A stretch of DNA of 64,000 bases from Planotetraspora kaengkrachanensis (lineage in GTDB: Bacteria; Actinomycetota; Actinomycetes; Streptosporangiales; Streptosporangiaceae), in assembly GCF_016862895.1 (NCBI RefSeq), contig NZ_BONV01000025.1:62001-126000 (forward strand), in the 5' to 3' direction. The notes under the pieces were generated by a model, which was not told the origin of the DNA, searched no databases, and saw only the letters and a program-made list of their open reading frames with translations. The stretch's first letter is position 1. Every line of letters starts with the position of its first letter. Made by a program: the position numbers and the translations under genes. Below are positions 11,929-22,047 of the stretch, one piece after another.

Positions 11929-13305
11929 TCAGGAGACTGTGCCAGTGGTCACGTTGGCCGGGCGGGCAGGCGGCTGAGCAGGTGACTGGTGCTGAGCCGG
12001 AGGCTGGTTCGGAATCCGGGGCCTGCCCGCGACCAGCACGTCCGCCGGAGGCGAGATCCGGGACTGGTTGGGGATCCGGCCCCCGGACTGCGGATAGGGA
12101 TGGGCCCGGACCGGCCCCGCCGGCTCGGCCGCGTCCGCGACGACGGGGACGAGCGGGACCACGATCTGCGTGGCCGCCTTCCGCTGGCGGAACTCCTCCC
12201 GCTGGCGCCGCCACCGGGGCAGCCCCATCAGCACGAGCACGCCGACCGCGAACAAGATCGTGAGCGGGAACACGATGAGCGGGACGCCGCCGATCGACAG
12301 GCCGACGATGGTGGAGGCGAACAGGAACGTCCACGCGTACATGATCAGAACGCTGCGGCGCTGCGAGTGCCCGATGTCGAGCAGCCGGTGGTGCAGGTGG
12401 CCGCGGTCGGGCGCGAAGGGCGACCGGCCGGCGGAGGTGCGGCGGACGACCGCGAGGATCAGGTCCGTCAGGGGCAGCACCATCACCGCGACCGGCAGGA
12501 TCAGCGGCAGCATGACGGGGAACTTGTTGATCCCGACCGCTTGCGGCTCGACCGACGAGGTGATGGTGATCAGCGACGTCGCCAGGAGCAGGCCGATCAG
12601 CATCGACCCGGTGTCACCCATGAATATCTTGGCCGGGTTGAAGTTGTGCGGCAGGAAGCCCAGGCACATCCCGATCAGGATGGCGGCGATCGCGGCCGTC
12701 ATGTTGATCCGGGAGCCGCCGCTCATCTGGGAGAGCGCGATGGAGTAGGCGAAGGTGGCCATGGCGGCGATGCCCACGATGCCGGCCGCCAGGCCGTCGA
12801 GGCCGTCGACGAAGTTCACGGCGTTGATGACGATGACCACGATCATGATCGTGATGACCGTGCGGAGCGTGGTGTCCAGGCCGGTGGATCCCCCGAGGAA
12901 CTGGGGAAGCGGAAGCCACGGGAGGTACATGCCGAAATACACGAGCAGGCCGCCGGCCCCGATCTGACCGCCGAGCTTGACCAGCGAGTCCATCCCCAGC
13001 CAGTCGTCCAGGAATCCGGTGACGACGATCAGTCCGCCTGCCGCGAGCAGGGCCGTGGTCGTCTGCCCGTTCAGGCCGTGGGCGAAGGCGTCGCCGACGT
13101 AGGGCAGATGGTTGGCCATCAGCAGCCCCGCGACCAGCCCGCCGAACATCGCCAGGCCGCCCAGCCGCGGTGTCGGCACCTTGTGCACGTCTCGTTCTCG
13201 CACTTCAGGGGCCGCGCCGATGCGCACGGCGAAGACTCTGACCGGGGGCACGAGCAGGAAGGTGACCGCTGCCGCCACGAGCGCCAAGAGGAGATATTCG
13301 CGCAC
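11929..13305 (-). CDS. wecA: Polyprenyl-phosphate N-acetylaminosugar-1-phosphate transferase, MraY/WecA family
   Basis: A 458-residue multi-pass membrane enzyme that transfers a UDP-amino-sugar 1-phosphate to decaprenyl or undecaprenyl phosphate, starting arabinogalactan, teichoic acid or other wall glycan synthesis. Family motifs are present in order: GFLDDWLGM, NFVDGLDGL, KIFMGDTGSM and the RGHLHHRLLD loop. About 70 C-terminal residues form a Pro/Gln-rich cytoplasmic tail beyond the membrane core. The GTG at 13305 precedes the first membrane helix. Its place between glyA and the atp operon is conserved in actinobacteria. Confidence 0.93.
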   Translation of the reverse strand: MREYLLLALVAAAVTFLLVPPVRVFAVRIGAAPEVRERDVHKVPTPRLGGLAMFGGLVAGLLMANHLPYVGDAFAHGLNGQTTTALLAAGGLIVVTGFLDDWLGMDSLVKLGGQIGAGGLLVYFGMYLPWLPLPQFLGGSTGLDTTLRTVITIMIVVIVINAVNFVDGLDGLAAGIVGIAAMATFAYSIALSQMSGGSRINMTAAIAAILIGMCLGFLPHNFNPAKIFMGDTGSMLIGLLLATSLITITSSVEPQAVGINKFPVMLPLILPVAVMVLPLTDLILAVVRRTSAGRSPFAPDRGHLHHRLLDIGHSQRRSVLIMYAWTFLFASTIVGLSIGGVPLIVFPLTILFAVGVLVLMGLPRWRRQREEFRQRKAATQIVVPLVPVVADAAEPAGPVRAHPYPQSGGRIPNQSRISPPADVLVAGRPRIPNQPPAQHQSPAQPPARPANVTTGTVS

Positions 13306-13362
13306 GGACCTAGTTTCCTGTATGGGCGAACCGTATGTGACGAGAAATCAGCACAGACCGCC

Positions 13363-14631
13363 TCATTCCTCACGGGGATATGTCGGATGTGTGGCGGTCA
13401 ACACCTTTACCCGTTGGAGCACCGACGTTACCGCACCGGAGTCGAGGACGGCGCGGGCGACGAGAGACGCGATCTCTTTCATTTCGCCTACGCCCATCCC
13501 CTGGGTGGTCACGCACGGCGTGCCGATCCTGATCCCCGAGGTCACGGTGGGCGGCTCGGGGTCGTAGGGGATCACGTTGCGGTTGAGCGTGATCCCGGCG
13601 AGCGCGCAGCGGCGCTCGGCCTCGGCACCGCTCACCCCCAGGTCACGCAGGTCGATGAGGGCGAGATGGGTGTCCGTGCCGCCGGACACCGGCCGCATCC
13701 CCTCGGCCGCGAGCCCCTCGGTCAGCGCGGCCGCGTTCTCGACGGTCCTGGCCGCGTAGCGCTTGAATTCCGGCCGCAGCGCCTCGCCGAAGGCCACCGC
13801 CTTGGCCGCGATCACGTGCATGAGCGGCCCGCCCTGCGTGAACGGGAACACCGCGCGGTCGATCCGCTCCGCCAGCTCCTCCGTGCAGAGCAGCCCGCCT
13901 CCGCGCGGCCCGCGAAGCGTCTTGTGGGTCGTGAAGGTCACGACGTCCGCGTACGGCACGGCGGACGGGACCGCCTCCCCCGCCATCAGGCCGATCGTGT
14001 GAGCGGCGTCGACGAACAGCCACGCGCCGATCTCGTCGGCGATCCCGCGGAACACCGAATAGTCGATCAGCCGGGGATACGACGTGGCGCCACAGATGAT
14101 CATCTTGGGGTTGTGCCGGATCGCAAGCTCGCGGACCTCGTCGTGGTCGATGAGCTCCGTGTCGCGGCGCACGCCGTAGGAGACGACATCGAACCACCGG
14201 CCGGAGAAGTTGACGTGGGAACCGTGCGTGAGGTGCCCGCCGTGCTGGAGTGCCATCGCCAGGACCGTGTCCCCCGGCTGGAGCAGCGCCGCGTACGCCG
14301 CGAGGTTCGCCGAGGCGCCGCTGTGTGGCTGGACGTTGGCGTGATCGGCCTTGAACAGCGCCTTCGCCCGGTCGACGGCCAGGGTCTCGGCCCGGTCGAC
14401 CACCTCGCACCCGCCGTAGTACCTGCGACCCGGATAGCCCTCGGCGTACTTGTCCGTGAGGGTCGACCCGAGCGCCGCCATCACCGCGCCGGAGGTGAGG
14501 TTCTCACTCGCGATCAGTTGGAGACCGCCGCGCAGTCTGTCCACCTCGTCCAGCAGGACCTGGGCGATCTCTGGATCCTCCCGCGCCAGCTGGGAGAAAT
14601 CCGGCCCGTAGAACGGCTCCGACTTGTCCAT
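13363..14631 (-). CDS. glyA: Serine hydroxymethyltransferase
   Basis: A PLP enzyme interconverting serine and glycine with tetrahydrofolate. The 422-residue product starts MDKSEPFYGPDFSQL; this ATG at 14631 was preferred to an upstream frame extension lacking family similarity. The PLP lysine is Lys237 in VTFTTHKTLRGPRGG, and SENLTSGAV and YAEGYPGRRYYGG form the substrate and cofactor region. Actinobacteria often keep two glyA-type genes, so this may be the wall-locus copy rather than the only one. Confidence 0.95.
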   Translation of the reverse strand: MDKSEPFYGPDFSQLAREDPEIAQVLLDEVDRLRGGLQLIASENLTSGAVMAALGSTLTDKYAEGYPGRRYYGGCEVVDRAETLAVDRAKALFKADHANVQPHSGASANLAAYAALLQPGDTVLAMALQHGGHLTHGSHVNFSGRWFDVVSYGVRRDTELIDHDEVRELAIRHNPKMIICGATSYPRLIDYSVFRGIADEIGAWLFVDAAHTIGLMAGEAVPSAVPYADVVTFTTHKTLRGPRGGGLLCTEELAERIDRAVFPFTQGGPLMHVIAAKAVAFGEALRPEFKRYAARTVENAAALTEGLAAEGMRPVSGGTDTHLALIDLRDLGVSGAEAERRCALAGITLNRNVIPYDPEPPTVTSGIRIGTPCVTTQGMGVGEMKEIASLVARAVLDSGAVTSVLQRVKVLTATHPTYPREE

Positions 14632-14737
14632 TGAAATCCGCCCGCATACCGGGGACGACACTCCTCTCAATGTAGACCCCGCGTCGCCGCCGGGCCCTCG
14701 ACGAGCGGTCCTTTGCCCAAGCTGTAGGCAAGGGAGA

Positions 14738-15139
14738 TCAGGAGAATGCGTGTGGAGCCCCCGCTCCGCCTGGGACCCAGCGGGGGGTGTCGGCGGCCTC
14801 GTCGCTGATCGCGATGAGCACCGCCTGGCGGTACATGCCCAATCGGCCGCGCCATTCGGCCAGGTCGCGGACGTAACGCTCCGCGACGGGCGCGTCCCAG
14901 ACGTCCCTGCTCCTGGCCTGCTCGTACGGCCGGTCCAGCGCGCCCGTCAGCCGGTCCATCAGCGGGACCACCTGCAGCCACAGGTCGACGAGTCGCTGGT
15001 ACTCCGGGTTGAAGACCCACGCGGTCGGCTGGCCGCCGGGGCTGAGCAGGTCGGTCCCCGACGGGGCAGGCGGCAGTTCGCCGGGCTGTAGCGGAACGGG
15101 TGCGGGCGGGTCGACATACGTCACGATCGCGCCTCCCAT
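14738..15139 (-). CDS. WXG100-like hypothetical protein
   Basis: A 133-residue protein with a Pro-rich N-terminus (about residues 8-45) and a helical C-terminal part. The segment RDVWDAPVAERYVRDLAEW resembles the Trp-x-x-Pro/Gly turn and following helix of WXG100/ESX secreted helical hairpins. The ATG at 15139 lies 22 bp after the stop of the preceding repeat protein, so the two are probably co-transcribed. No enzyme motif is visible. Assignment to a type VII secretion substrate family is inference from helical pattern only. Confidence 0.65.
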   Translation of the reverse strand: MGGAIVTYVDPPAPVPLQPGELPPAPSGTDLLSPGGQPTAWVFNPEYQRLVDLWLQVVPLMDRLTGALDRPYEQARSRDVWDAPVAERYVRDLAEWRGRLGMYRQAVLIAISDEAADTPRWVPGGAGAPHAFS

Positions 15140-15161
15140 GCGCTCTGGCCCACGGGCGCCT

Positions 15162-16640
15162 TCACAGCCTGCCGTCCCAGGGACGTCCCTGCCCGTCCGC
15201 CGGTCCAGGAGAGCGGTGGCGGCCGCCTCCGTAGGAGCCTCCCTGCCCCTCCTGCCCGTACGGCTCCGGCCGGGAGTGCCTTCCAGTCGGCTGGAGCGGG
15301 TCGCCGGGCTGCTCCGCCTGAGCTCCGGCGCATCCCTCCGGCAGGGGTCGGTCACCGTGGGACGCGGCCGTCCCCGGCGCCCACCGGCCGCCCTCCGGAG
15401 GCGTCGCTTCTGGCAAGGTCACGCCCGGGATCTGGAACGGCGCGGTCTCGCGGCGGCGGTCGACCACGACCCACAACGTGTCGTCACCCGACCGGCCGGT
15501 GGGATAGGAGACCACGTCGACGGGCTGGACCGCGGACGGAAGCGGGATGTCCTGCCAGATCCCGGCGGCGGCCGACATCCGGGGATCCGCTCCCGCCGGG
15601 GCCGGCCGGCCGAGGTCCCCCGGAACGTCCAGCGCGCCGTCGGGCACAGGTGAGCCCAGCACCAGGTACGGCTCACGCGTGGCGGCCGGAGGCCGTGCGG
15701 CGGCCGAGGGGTCGAACGCGGCGGCCGCTCCCAGGTCCGCCACCGCCGCCGCGTCCGCTGCGACCGCCCCGGACCGGGGATCGGCGGGATAGGGCGCGCC
15801 GGGCCCTCCGGGCGTTCCCGCCCGATCCGGCGAGACGGGCCTGTGGAAGCGAGGGTCGTGGGTCGCGTCACCGTGTGGGGACCTGCCCGGGCCTGTATGG
15901 GGCCTACGGCGGTGTTTCCCAGGATCTGAGACACGACCATGCGGGGTGCCGCTCAAGCCGCTCTGAGCGCCGTCGTGCTCGCCAGGCCGGGAATCCTGGG
16001 GCAGGCAGCCTCCGGGCTTCGCCTCCCCCGGCTTGGCGTCACCCGGCTTCAGGTCTCCCGGCTTCAGGTCTCCCGGCTTCAGGTCTCCCGGCTTGGCTTC
16101 GCCGGGCTTCAAATCTCCCGGCTTGGAATCGACCGGTTTCTGGTCTCCCGGCTTGGAGTCACCCGGCTTCGCATCCCCTGGCTGCGCACCGCCGCGGACG
16201 CCGTCACCTGGGGACCCCAGCCTCGTGGGGTCGCGCTTCGGCTTCGGCCTGGCCGGCTCCCGTCCGGCCGGAGGACGCGTGACATGCCCGGAGCCCGGGC
16301 CCCTGTCCTTCGCACTCTCCTTCTCACGGGGGCCGTCATCGGTGACGACCCGCCGCGGCGCGGGCGTGGAGACGACCGTCATCAGGGACTCGTGGCCGCC
16401 CTGCCGCCGCTGTCTCTCTTGCTTCTCGAGGAGCGCCAGACGGTCGGTGACGTCCTTCACCATCCCCCTGCACGCGTCGGCCACCTCCGACGGATGGTGC
16501 GTGGCCTGAACGGCGACACCGGCTCCGCGGGTCAGCTGCGCGATCCGCGCGTCGAGCGTGTCCAGCCGCTTCGCGGCCCGCTGGAGACCTGCCAGCATCT
16601 CGCGGACGAGCTTCGGATCCATCCCATCGAGCTTGGCCAT
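15162..16640 (-). CDS. Large hypothetical protein: N-terminal helical domain plus KPGD pentapeptide repeats
   Basis: A 492-residue protein. Residues 1-80 are a charged helical region (LVREMLAGLQRAAKRLD, then VKDVTDRLALLEKQ) of WXG100-like length. A Pro/Arg linker follows, then 11-12 pentapeptides of the form KPGD-x near residues 150-210, and a long low-complexity Pro/Gly/Ala/Asp-rich C-terminus. The ATG at 16640 has GGAGG seven bases upstream; the earlier ATG at 16646 would be too close to it. It is co-oriented with the smaller WXG100-like gene downstream. A scaffold or wall-spanning role is possible, but no known family was recognised. Confidence 0.7.
   Translation of the reverse strand: MAKLDGMDPKLVREMLAGLQRAAKRLDTLDARIAQLTRGAGVAVQATHHPSEVADACRGMVKDVTDRLALLEKQERQRRQGGHESLMTVVSTPAPRRVVTDDGPREKESAKDRGPGSGHVTRPPAGREPARPKPKRDPTRLGSPGDGVRGGAQPGDAKPGDSKPGDQKPVDSKPGDLKPGEAKPGDLKPGDLKPGDLKPGDAKPGEAKPGGCLPQDSRPGEHDGAQSGLSGTPHGRVSDPGKHRRRPHTGPGRSPHGDATHDPRFHRPVSPDRAGTPGGPGAPYPADPRSGAVAADAAAVADLGAAAAFDPSAAARPPAATREPYLVLGSPVPDGALDVPGDLGRPAPAGADPRMSAAAGIWQDIPLPSAVQPVDVVSYPTGRSGDDTLWVVVDRRRETAPFQIPGVTLPEATPPEGGRWAPGTAASHGDRPLPEGCAGAQAEQPGDPLQPTGRHSRPEPYGQEGQGGSYGGGRHRSPGPADGQGRPWDGRL
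16015..16184 (-). repeat. 15-bp tandem repeats encoding KPGD-x pentapeptides
   Basis: Eleven to twelve 15-bp units, of which CTTCAGGTCTCCCGG is repeated identically three times in a row, encode (K/Q)P(G/V)(D/E)-x on the minus strand. Near-identical central copies and diverged flanks are typical of an array that expands by slippage. It lies entirely in frame inside the 492-residue protein gene. Confidence 0.85.
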
Positions 16641-16817
16641 GGGCATGCCTCCGCAGAGATATCGGCAGAGATATCGGCGCACCTCACGGTAGCCCGGAAG
16701 GACCCCTCACCCCATGGTCGATAGCCAGACGGCATGATTCGCCCGCGGAACGGCTCCCTCGGGGAGCACGGCGTAAAGGCGGGGTGCCCCCCGCCTTCCG
16801 TCCCATGAACTGAACGC

Positions 16818-17465
16818 TCAGTCCTCTGTGGCGAGATATCCGACGACGCCGCGGAGCTTGTCCGCCGGGATCGCCCCCTTGCGGAGAATCCGGGGCACCG
16901 CGGTGGTGAGGTCGAGGATCGTCGACGGCACGTTGTCCGCACACGGTCCGCCGTCGAGATAGACGGAGACCGAGTCGCCGAGTTGCTCCTCGGCCTCGGC
17001 GGCGGTGGTCGCAGGCGGGGCGCCCGACCGGTTCGCGCTGGAGACCGCCATCGGCCCTGTCTCCTTCAGGAGGTCGAGGGCGACGGGGTGCAGCGGCATG
17101 CGGACGGCGACCGTCCCCTTGGTGTCGCCGAGGTCCCACGACAACGACCGGTTGGCCCGCAGGATGAGCGTCAACGGGCCGGGCCAGAAGGCGTCGGCGA
17201 GATCCTGACCGTAGGTGCCGAGGCTCTCCACCAGGGCGTTCGCCGCCCGGACGGTGCCGACGAGCACGGGAACGGGCATGTCCCTTCCGCGTCCCTTGGC
17301 CTCCAGGAGGGCGTTCACCGCGGAATGGGTGAAGGCGTCGGCGCCGATGCCGTAGACGGTGTCGGTGGGCATGACCACGAGCTCGCCCCGCCGTACGACC
17401 GAGGCGGCGTCGATCAGCCCCGAGACCCGTTCACCCTGATTGGCACAGTCATACCGTCGACTCAC
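16818..17465 (-). CDS. L-threonylcarbamoyladenylate synthase (Sua5/YrdC family)
   Basis: Makes threonylcarbamoyl-AMP from threonine, bicarbonate and ATP for the t6A modification at position 37 of ANN-decoding tRNAs. The 215-residue product contains the YrdC signature VVMPTDTVYGIGADAF and the C-terminal SSANRSGAPP. The GTG at 17465 gives VSRRYDCANQGER, the N-terminus typical of actinobacterial homologues; the longer upstream frame was rejected. It lies 65 bp downstream of prmC. Confidence 0.93.
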   Translation of the reverse strand: MSRRYDCANQGERVSGLIDAASVVRRGELVVMPTDTVYGIGADAFTHSAVNALLEAKGRGRDMPVPVLVGTVRAANALVESLGTYGQDLADAFWPGPLTLILRANRSLSWDLGDTKGTVAVRMPLHPVALDLLKETGPMAVSSANRSGAPPATTAAEAEEQLGDSVSVYLDGGPCADNVPSTILDLTTAVPRILRKGAIPADKLRGVVGYLATED

Positions 17466-17530
17466 ATGCCTATCCTGCCACGTGCCACGCCCCACTCCTT
17501 CCCCGGCGATCACATCCGGGGAGGATCGGG

Positions 17531-18385
17531 TCAGTCCTGGTTGAGGCGGGCGGTGACGAAGCGGTCGCGGCCGGTCAGGTCCTGGCGGAGCCGGACGTCG
17601 CGCCAGCCGTTGTCCTCGGAGAACAGCCAGTACACCGAGTTCCCCTGCTCGTCGGCGTGCTCGACCGCCACGAAGCCCCCCGGCCGCAGCAGCCGCCTGG
17701 CCGTCCGCTCGACTGCCCTGACCTCGTCGAGGCCGTCGTCTCCCGATCCGTACAGAGCACGGGACGGGTCGTAGTCGCGCACCTCGGGATCACGCGGGAC
17801 CGCGCCCGGCGGGATGTACGGCGGATTGGAGATCACCAGGTCGACCCGCCCGTCGAGCTCGGGCAGGCAGTCGGCGAGGTCCTCAGGGTGGAGCGAGGTC
17901 CTGCCCTGGCCGTGCTCGAGGATGTTCTTCTTGGCCCAGACGTACGCCACGGGGTCGATCTCGACGGCGTGCACCTGCGCGAGCGCGACCTCCTGGGCGA
18001 TCGACAGCGCGATCGCCCCCGATCCGGTGCCGAGATCGACGACGATCGGCGAGGTGACGTCCATCTCCCGCAGGCGGTCGATGGCCCAGCCCGCCACGAC
18101 CTCGGTCTCCGGCCGGGGCACGAAGACCCCCGGGCCGACCTCGAGCGACAGGTAACGGAAGTAGGCGCGGCCGGTGATGTGCTGGAGCGGCTCCCTGGCC
18201 TCCCTGCGGGCGATGCCCTCCCAGAAGAGCGCGTCGAAGTCCGCGTCCTTCACCATGTGCAGCTTCCCCCGCGACACACCGTGCACGAAAGCCGCGATCT
18301 CCTCGGCGTCAGTGCGCGGTGACGGAACGCCCGCCTCGGCGAGCCGGGCGGTGGCGTGGGCGATCTCGTCGAACAGGAAGGTCAT
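17531..18385 (-). CDS. prmC: Peptide chain release factor N5-glutamine methyltransferase
   Basis: Methylates the glutamine of the GGQ motif in release factors using S-adenosylmethionine. The 284-residue product has the SAM-binding glycine motif DLGTGSG at 117-123 and the catalytic NPPY at 187-190, with a helical N-terminal domain that docks the release factor. It lies 45 bp downstream of prfA, the gene for its substrate. Confidence 0.96.
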   Translation of the reverse strand: MTFLFDEIAHATARLAEAGVPSPRTDAEEIAAFVHGVSRGKLHMVKDADFDALFWEGIARREAREPLQHITGRAYFRYLSLEVGPGVFVPRPETEVVAGWAIDRLREMDVTSPIVVDLGTGSGAIALSIAQEVALAQVHAVEIDPVAYVWAKKNILEHGQGRTSLHPEDLADCLPELDGRVDLVISNPPYIPPGAVPRDPEVRDYDPSRALYGSGDDGLDEVRAVERTARRLLRPGGFVAVEHADEQGNSVYWLFSEDNGWRDVRLRQDLTGRDRFVTARLNQD

Positions 18386-18430
18386 GGTCTCTTACGGCGT
18401 GGGCTCACGGGCGGGTGGGAACGAGACGCC

Positions 18431-19480
18431 TTACGACGAATGAGCGGCGAGCTTCTCCGACAGTTCGGCGTCCAGCAATGCCTGTATCACCGCGTCGAGC
18501 TCGCCGTCCAGCACTTGGTCGAGGTTGTACGCCTTGAAGCCGACTCGATGATCGGAGATGCGGTTCTCCGGGAAGTTGTAGGTCCTGATGCGCTCGGACC
18601 GGTCGACCGTGCGCACCTGGGACTTGCGTTCCGCCATGGCGGCGGCCTCGGCCTCCTCCTGGGCCATGGCGAGCAGCCGGGCGCGCAGGATGCGCAGCGC
18701 CGACTCCTTGTTCTGGAGCTGGCTCTTCTCGTTCTGGCAGGAGACGACCACACCGGTCGGCAGGTGCGTGATCCGGACGGCGGAGTCGGTGGTGTTGACG
18801 CTCTGACCACCGGGTCCGCTGGACCTGAAGACGTCGATCCGCAGGTCGTTCGCGTCGATCTGGACGTCGACGTCCTCGGCCTCGGGGTAGACGAGCACCC
18901 CGGCGGCCGACGTGTGGATGCGGCCCTGCGACTCGGTCACCGGCACCCGCTGGACTCGATGGACGCCGCCCTCGAACTTGAGCCGGGACCAGACGCCCTC
19001 CCTGCCCTTGATCGCGACCGTGACGTCCTTGTAGCCCCCCAGATCGGAGTGCTGGGCGTCGATGACCTCGGTCTTGTATCCGGCCCGTTCCGCGTACCTC
19101 AGGTACATCCGCAGGAGGTCCCCGGCGAACAGCGCGGACTCCTGCCCGCCCTCACCCGCCTTGATCTCCATGATGATGTCCTTGTCGTCGTTCGGGTCGC
19201 GCGGGACGAGGAGGTGGGTCAGCTTCTCCTCCAGAACCGGGATGCGGCTCTCGAGCTCGGCGGCCTCCTCCGCGAAGGCCGGGTCCTCAGCCGCCAGCTC
19301 ACGGGCCGCGGTCAGGTCCTCCCGGACGCCCTCGAGCTCGCGGTAGGTCGCCACGATGGGAGTCAGGACCGCGTAGCGCTTCCCGTACGTCCTGGCCTTC
19401 GCCTGGTCGGCGTGCACGGCGGGATCGGCGAGCCGCTGCTCCAGGTCCGCGTACTCACTGATGATCTCATCGAGGTTCAC
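18431..19480 (-). CDS. prfA: Peptide chain release factor 1
   Basis: Reads UAA and UAG stop codons. The 349-residue product has the PVT stop-recognition tripeptide at about residues 180-182 and the peptidyl-hydrolysis GGQ at 224-226 in [14 protein letters not shown]. The PVT identifies RF1 rather than RF2. Two in-frame GTGs exist; the one at 19480 is preceded by AAGGAG with seven bases of spacing and gives the usual [10 protein letters not shown] start, so it was chosen over 19495. Confidence 0.97.
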   Translation of the reverse strand: MNLDEIISEYADLEQRLADPAVHADQAKARTYGKRYAVLTPIVATYRELEGVREDLTAARELAAEDPAFAEEAAELESRIPVLEEKLTHLLVPRDPNDDKDIIMEIKAGEGGQESALFAGDLLRMYLRYAERAGYKTEVIDAQHSDLGGYKDVTVAIKGREGVWSRLKFEGGVHRVQRVPVTESQGRIHTSAAGVLVYPEAEDVDVQIDANDLRIDVFRSSGPGGQSVNTTDSAVRITHLPTGVVVSCQNEKSQLQNKESALRILRARLLAMAQEEAEAAAMAERKSQVRTVDRSERIRTYNFPENRISDHRVGFKAYNLDQVLDGELDAVIQALLDAELSEKLAAHSS

Positions 19481-19582
19481 CGCACACTCCTTCACTCAGA
19501 AAATCGCCCGTAATCGCCAAGGACGCCGGCTCCGGCGCACTCATGATCGACAGAGCGCGCCCGAACCGGCGTCCTGAAAGAG

Positions 19583-19801
19583 CTACTTGCTCTGAGCCTT
19601 CTTCCCGAACCGGGCCTCGAACCGCGCCACCCGGCCACCGGTGTCCAGGATCTTCTGCTTGCCCGTGTAGAACGGGTGGCAGGCCGAGCAGACGTCGGCG
19701 TGGATCACGCCGCTCTTCGCGGTGCTGCGCGTGGTGAAGGAGTTCCCGCAGGCGCACGTCACCTGGGTGAGCACGTACTCGGGGTGGATGTCGGGCTTCA
19801 T
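19583..19801 (-). CDS. rpmE: 50S ribosomal protein L31, zinc-binding form
   Basis: A 72-residue ribosomal protein beginning MKPDIHPEY. The cysteine pairs in CACGNSF and [13 protein letters not shown] mark the zinc-containing C+ form rather than the zinc-free paralogue induced in zinc starvation. It lies between rho and prfA, the conserved actinobacterial order. Confidence 0.97.
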   Translation of the reverse strand: MKPDIHPEYVLTQVTCACGNSFTTRSTAKSGVIHADVCSACHPFYTGKQKILDTGGRVARFEARFGKKAQSK

Positions 19802-19983
19802 GTCTGTTTCCTAACGCTCAGTGCGGTCGCCGGGTCGCTTCTGCCGTCGGACGGCTTGCGCGCATCGGCACACTCATGTGCGCGCGGCGGGAACCGGTAC
19901 CGCTGCGGTTCGGGTTCCAGTGTGCCAGATCCTGCAACCTTCCCAGGCCATCGGCTATTCCTCGCGCACTTGCCTGTCATGAC

Positions 19984-20015
19984 GACGCCCTGGGCGGCGG
20001 GCCGCCCAGGGCGTC
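19984..20015 (-). terminator. Strong hairpin just after rho
   Basis: GACGCCCTGGGCGGC and GCCGCCCAGGGCGTC form a perfect stem of 14-15 bp with a minimal loop, 14 bp past the rho stop codon. No U-tract follows, as is usual for actinobacterial hairpin terminators. It should separate the rho transcript from rpmE. Confidence 0.7.
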
Positions 20016-20028
20016 GATCATGTGAGAA

Positions 20029-22047
20029 CTAGTCGCGGTCGTTGCTGACCGTGGTCTTCTGGACCTGGAGCAGGAACTCGGCGTTCGACTTGGTCTCCTT
20101 CATCTTCTCGAGAAGGAGTTCCAGAGCCTGCTGCATGTCCAGGGCGTGCAGCACCCGCCGCAGCTTCCAGACGATCGACAGCTCGTCCTTGGCCATCAGG
20201 ATCTCCTCCTTGCGGGTGCCGGACGCGTCGACGTCCACCGCGGGGAAGATGCGCTTGTCGGCCAGGGACCGGTTGAGCTTGAGCTCCATGTTGCCGGTGC
20301 CCTTGAACTCCTCGAAGATGACCTCGTCCATCTTGGACCCGGTCTCGACGAGGGCGGTGGCGAGGATCGTCAGCGAGCCGCCGTTCTCGATGTTGCGGGC
20401 GGCGCCGAAGAACCGCTTCGGCGGGTAGAGCGCCGTGGAGTCGACACCACCGGACAGGATGCGGCCGCTCGCGGGAGCCGCGAGGTTGTAGGCGCGGCCC
20501 AGACGGGTGATCGAGTCGAGCAGGACGACCACGTCGTGGCCGAGCTCGACCAGGCGCTTGGCCCGCTCGATGGCGAGTTCGGCGACCGTGGTGTGGTCCT
20601 CGGCCGGGCGGTCGAAGGTCGAGTGGATGACCTCGCCCTTGACCGACCGCTGCATGTCGGTGACCTCTTCAGGACGCTCGTCGACGAGAACGACCATCAG
20701 GTGGCACTCGGGGTTGTTGCGGGTGATCGCGTTGGCGATCGACTGCAGCACCATCGTCTTACCGGCCTTCGGCGGCGAGACGATCAGACCACGCTGGCCC
20801 TTGCCGATCGGCGAGACGAGATCGATGATCCGGGTGGTCAGGACGTTCGGCTCGGTCTCCAGGCGCAGGCGCTCCTGCGGGTAGAGCGGCGTCAGCTTGT
20901 TGAAGTCGGGCCGCTGCCGTGCCTGCTCGGGGTCCATTCCGTTGACCGTGTCGAGCCGGACGAGCGCGTTGAACTTCTCGCGCCGCTCCCCGTCACGCGG
21001 CTGACGGACCGCGCCGGTGACGACGTCACCCTTGCGAAGGCCGTTGCGGCGGATCTGGGCGAGCGAGACGTAGACGTCGTTGGATCCCGGCAGGTAGCCG
21101 CTCGTCCGAACGAACGCGTAGTTGTCGAGGATGTCGAGGATTCCCGCGATCGGGATCAGGACGTCGTCCTCGCTGATCACAGGCTCGTTGCCGTCGAAAC
21201 GGTCGCGCCCGCGGCGGTTGCGCTCGCGGAAACGCCCACGGCGGCCACGGGGGTCGTCGCCCTGCTGGTCACCGCGGTCACCGCGGTCCCCACGGCTCTG
21301 GTCGCCGCGGTCCCCACGGGTCTGGTCGCCACGCTCTCCGCGGCCCTGCTGGTCACGACCGGGCTGGTCGCCACGACCCTGCTGGTCGCGGTCACGACCA
21401 CGGCCCTGGCCTTCACCGGCGTCCGCGGCGCGCTGGTCGCCACGCCCGTCGCGGCCGTCACGGCCGTCACGGTCGCCTCTGCGGTCGCCGCGCTCCCCGC
21501 GGTCCCGGTTGCGACGCTCACGGCGGTCGCCCCGCTCGCCACGACCCTCACGGACCTCGCCCTGGGCGGCGTCGGCCTGCGGGTCGGCGGCGGAGGCCGC
21601 GTTCAGAGTCTCGGCCGGAGCGATGGCGGCCGGAGCGCTGTCCACGCGCTCCGCCGGCACCCGGTCCTCACGCGCCACGACGGCGGGAGCGGCCCCGAGG
21701 TCACCGGCCGGAGCCGCGGCGGGCTCGGCGGCGGACGCGGTGGAGCGGGAACGTTCCCGGCGACCGCGAGTGGGACGCTCGGCCGTGGCGGCGGTCTCCG
21801 CCGGCGCCTTGGCCTCGGCGGCGGTCTCCCCCGAGCCGCCCTGCTTCTCCTGGATGGCTGCGATGAGCTGGCTCTTTCGCATCCTGCCCGTCCCGCTGAT
21901 GCCGAGACCGCTGGCCATGGCCTGCAGTTCGGGAAGCACCATGCCTGCCAGGCCGGTGCCGGAGCGACGACGCTGTCGGGCCGGGGCGGTGCTGGGGGTG
22001 TCGCCGGCGGCCTGGCCGTCGGAGAGGAGTTCGGTGGTGTCGCTCAA
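20029..22047 (-). CDS. rho: Transcription termination factor Rho
   Basis: A 672-residue hexameric RNA helicase. Order: an N-terminal SAP-like Rho_N helix bundle (about residues 30-70), a long Ala/Pro then Arg/Gly/Asp-rich insert (about 95-275) that is almost entirely disordered, the cold-shock RNA-binding domain starting [17 protein letters not shown], and the ATPase core with Walker A PPKAGKT near residue 425. The start codon is TTG at 22047, with GGGAAGGACC upstream. The insert is typical of actinobacterial Rho and broadens RNA binding. A 414-bp gap separates it from thrB. Confidence 0.96.
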   Translation of the reverse strand: MSDTTELLSDGQAAGDTPSTAPARQRRRSGTGLAGMVLPELQAMASGLGISGTGRMRKSQLIAAIQEKQGGSGETAAEAKAPAETAATAERPTRGRRERSRSTASAAEPAAAPAGDLGAAPAVVAREDRVPAERVDSAPAAIAPAETLNAASAADPQADAAQGEVREGRGERGDRRERRNRDRGERGDRRGDRDGRDGRDGRGDQRAADAGEGQGRGRDRDQQGRGDQPGRDQQGRGERGDQTRGDRGDQSRGDRGDRGDQQGDDPRGRRGRFRERNRRGRDRFDGNEPVISEDDVLIPIAGILDILDNYAFVRTSGYLPGSNDVYVSLAQIRRNGLRKGDVVTGAVRQPRDGERREKFNALVRLDTVNGMDPEQARQRPDFNKLTPLYPQERLRLETEPNVLTTRIIDLVSPIGKGQRGLIVSPPKAGKTMVLQSIANAITRNNPECHLMVVLVDERPEEVTDMQRSVKGEVIHSTFDRPAEDHTTVAELAIERAKRLVELGHDVVVLLDSITRLGRAYNLAAPASGRILSGGVDSTALYPPKRFFGAARNIENGGSLTILATALVETGSKMDEVIFEEFKGTGNMELKLNRSLADKRIFPAVDVDASGTRKEEILMAKDELSIVWKLRRVLHALDMQQALELLLEKMKETKSNAEFLLQVQKTTVSNDRD

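Noticed and set aside
16015-16184. Possible non-coding minisatellite
   Set aside because: The 15-bp units stay in frame in a long coding sequence and encode clean KPGD-x pentapeptides, so it is a coding repeat.
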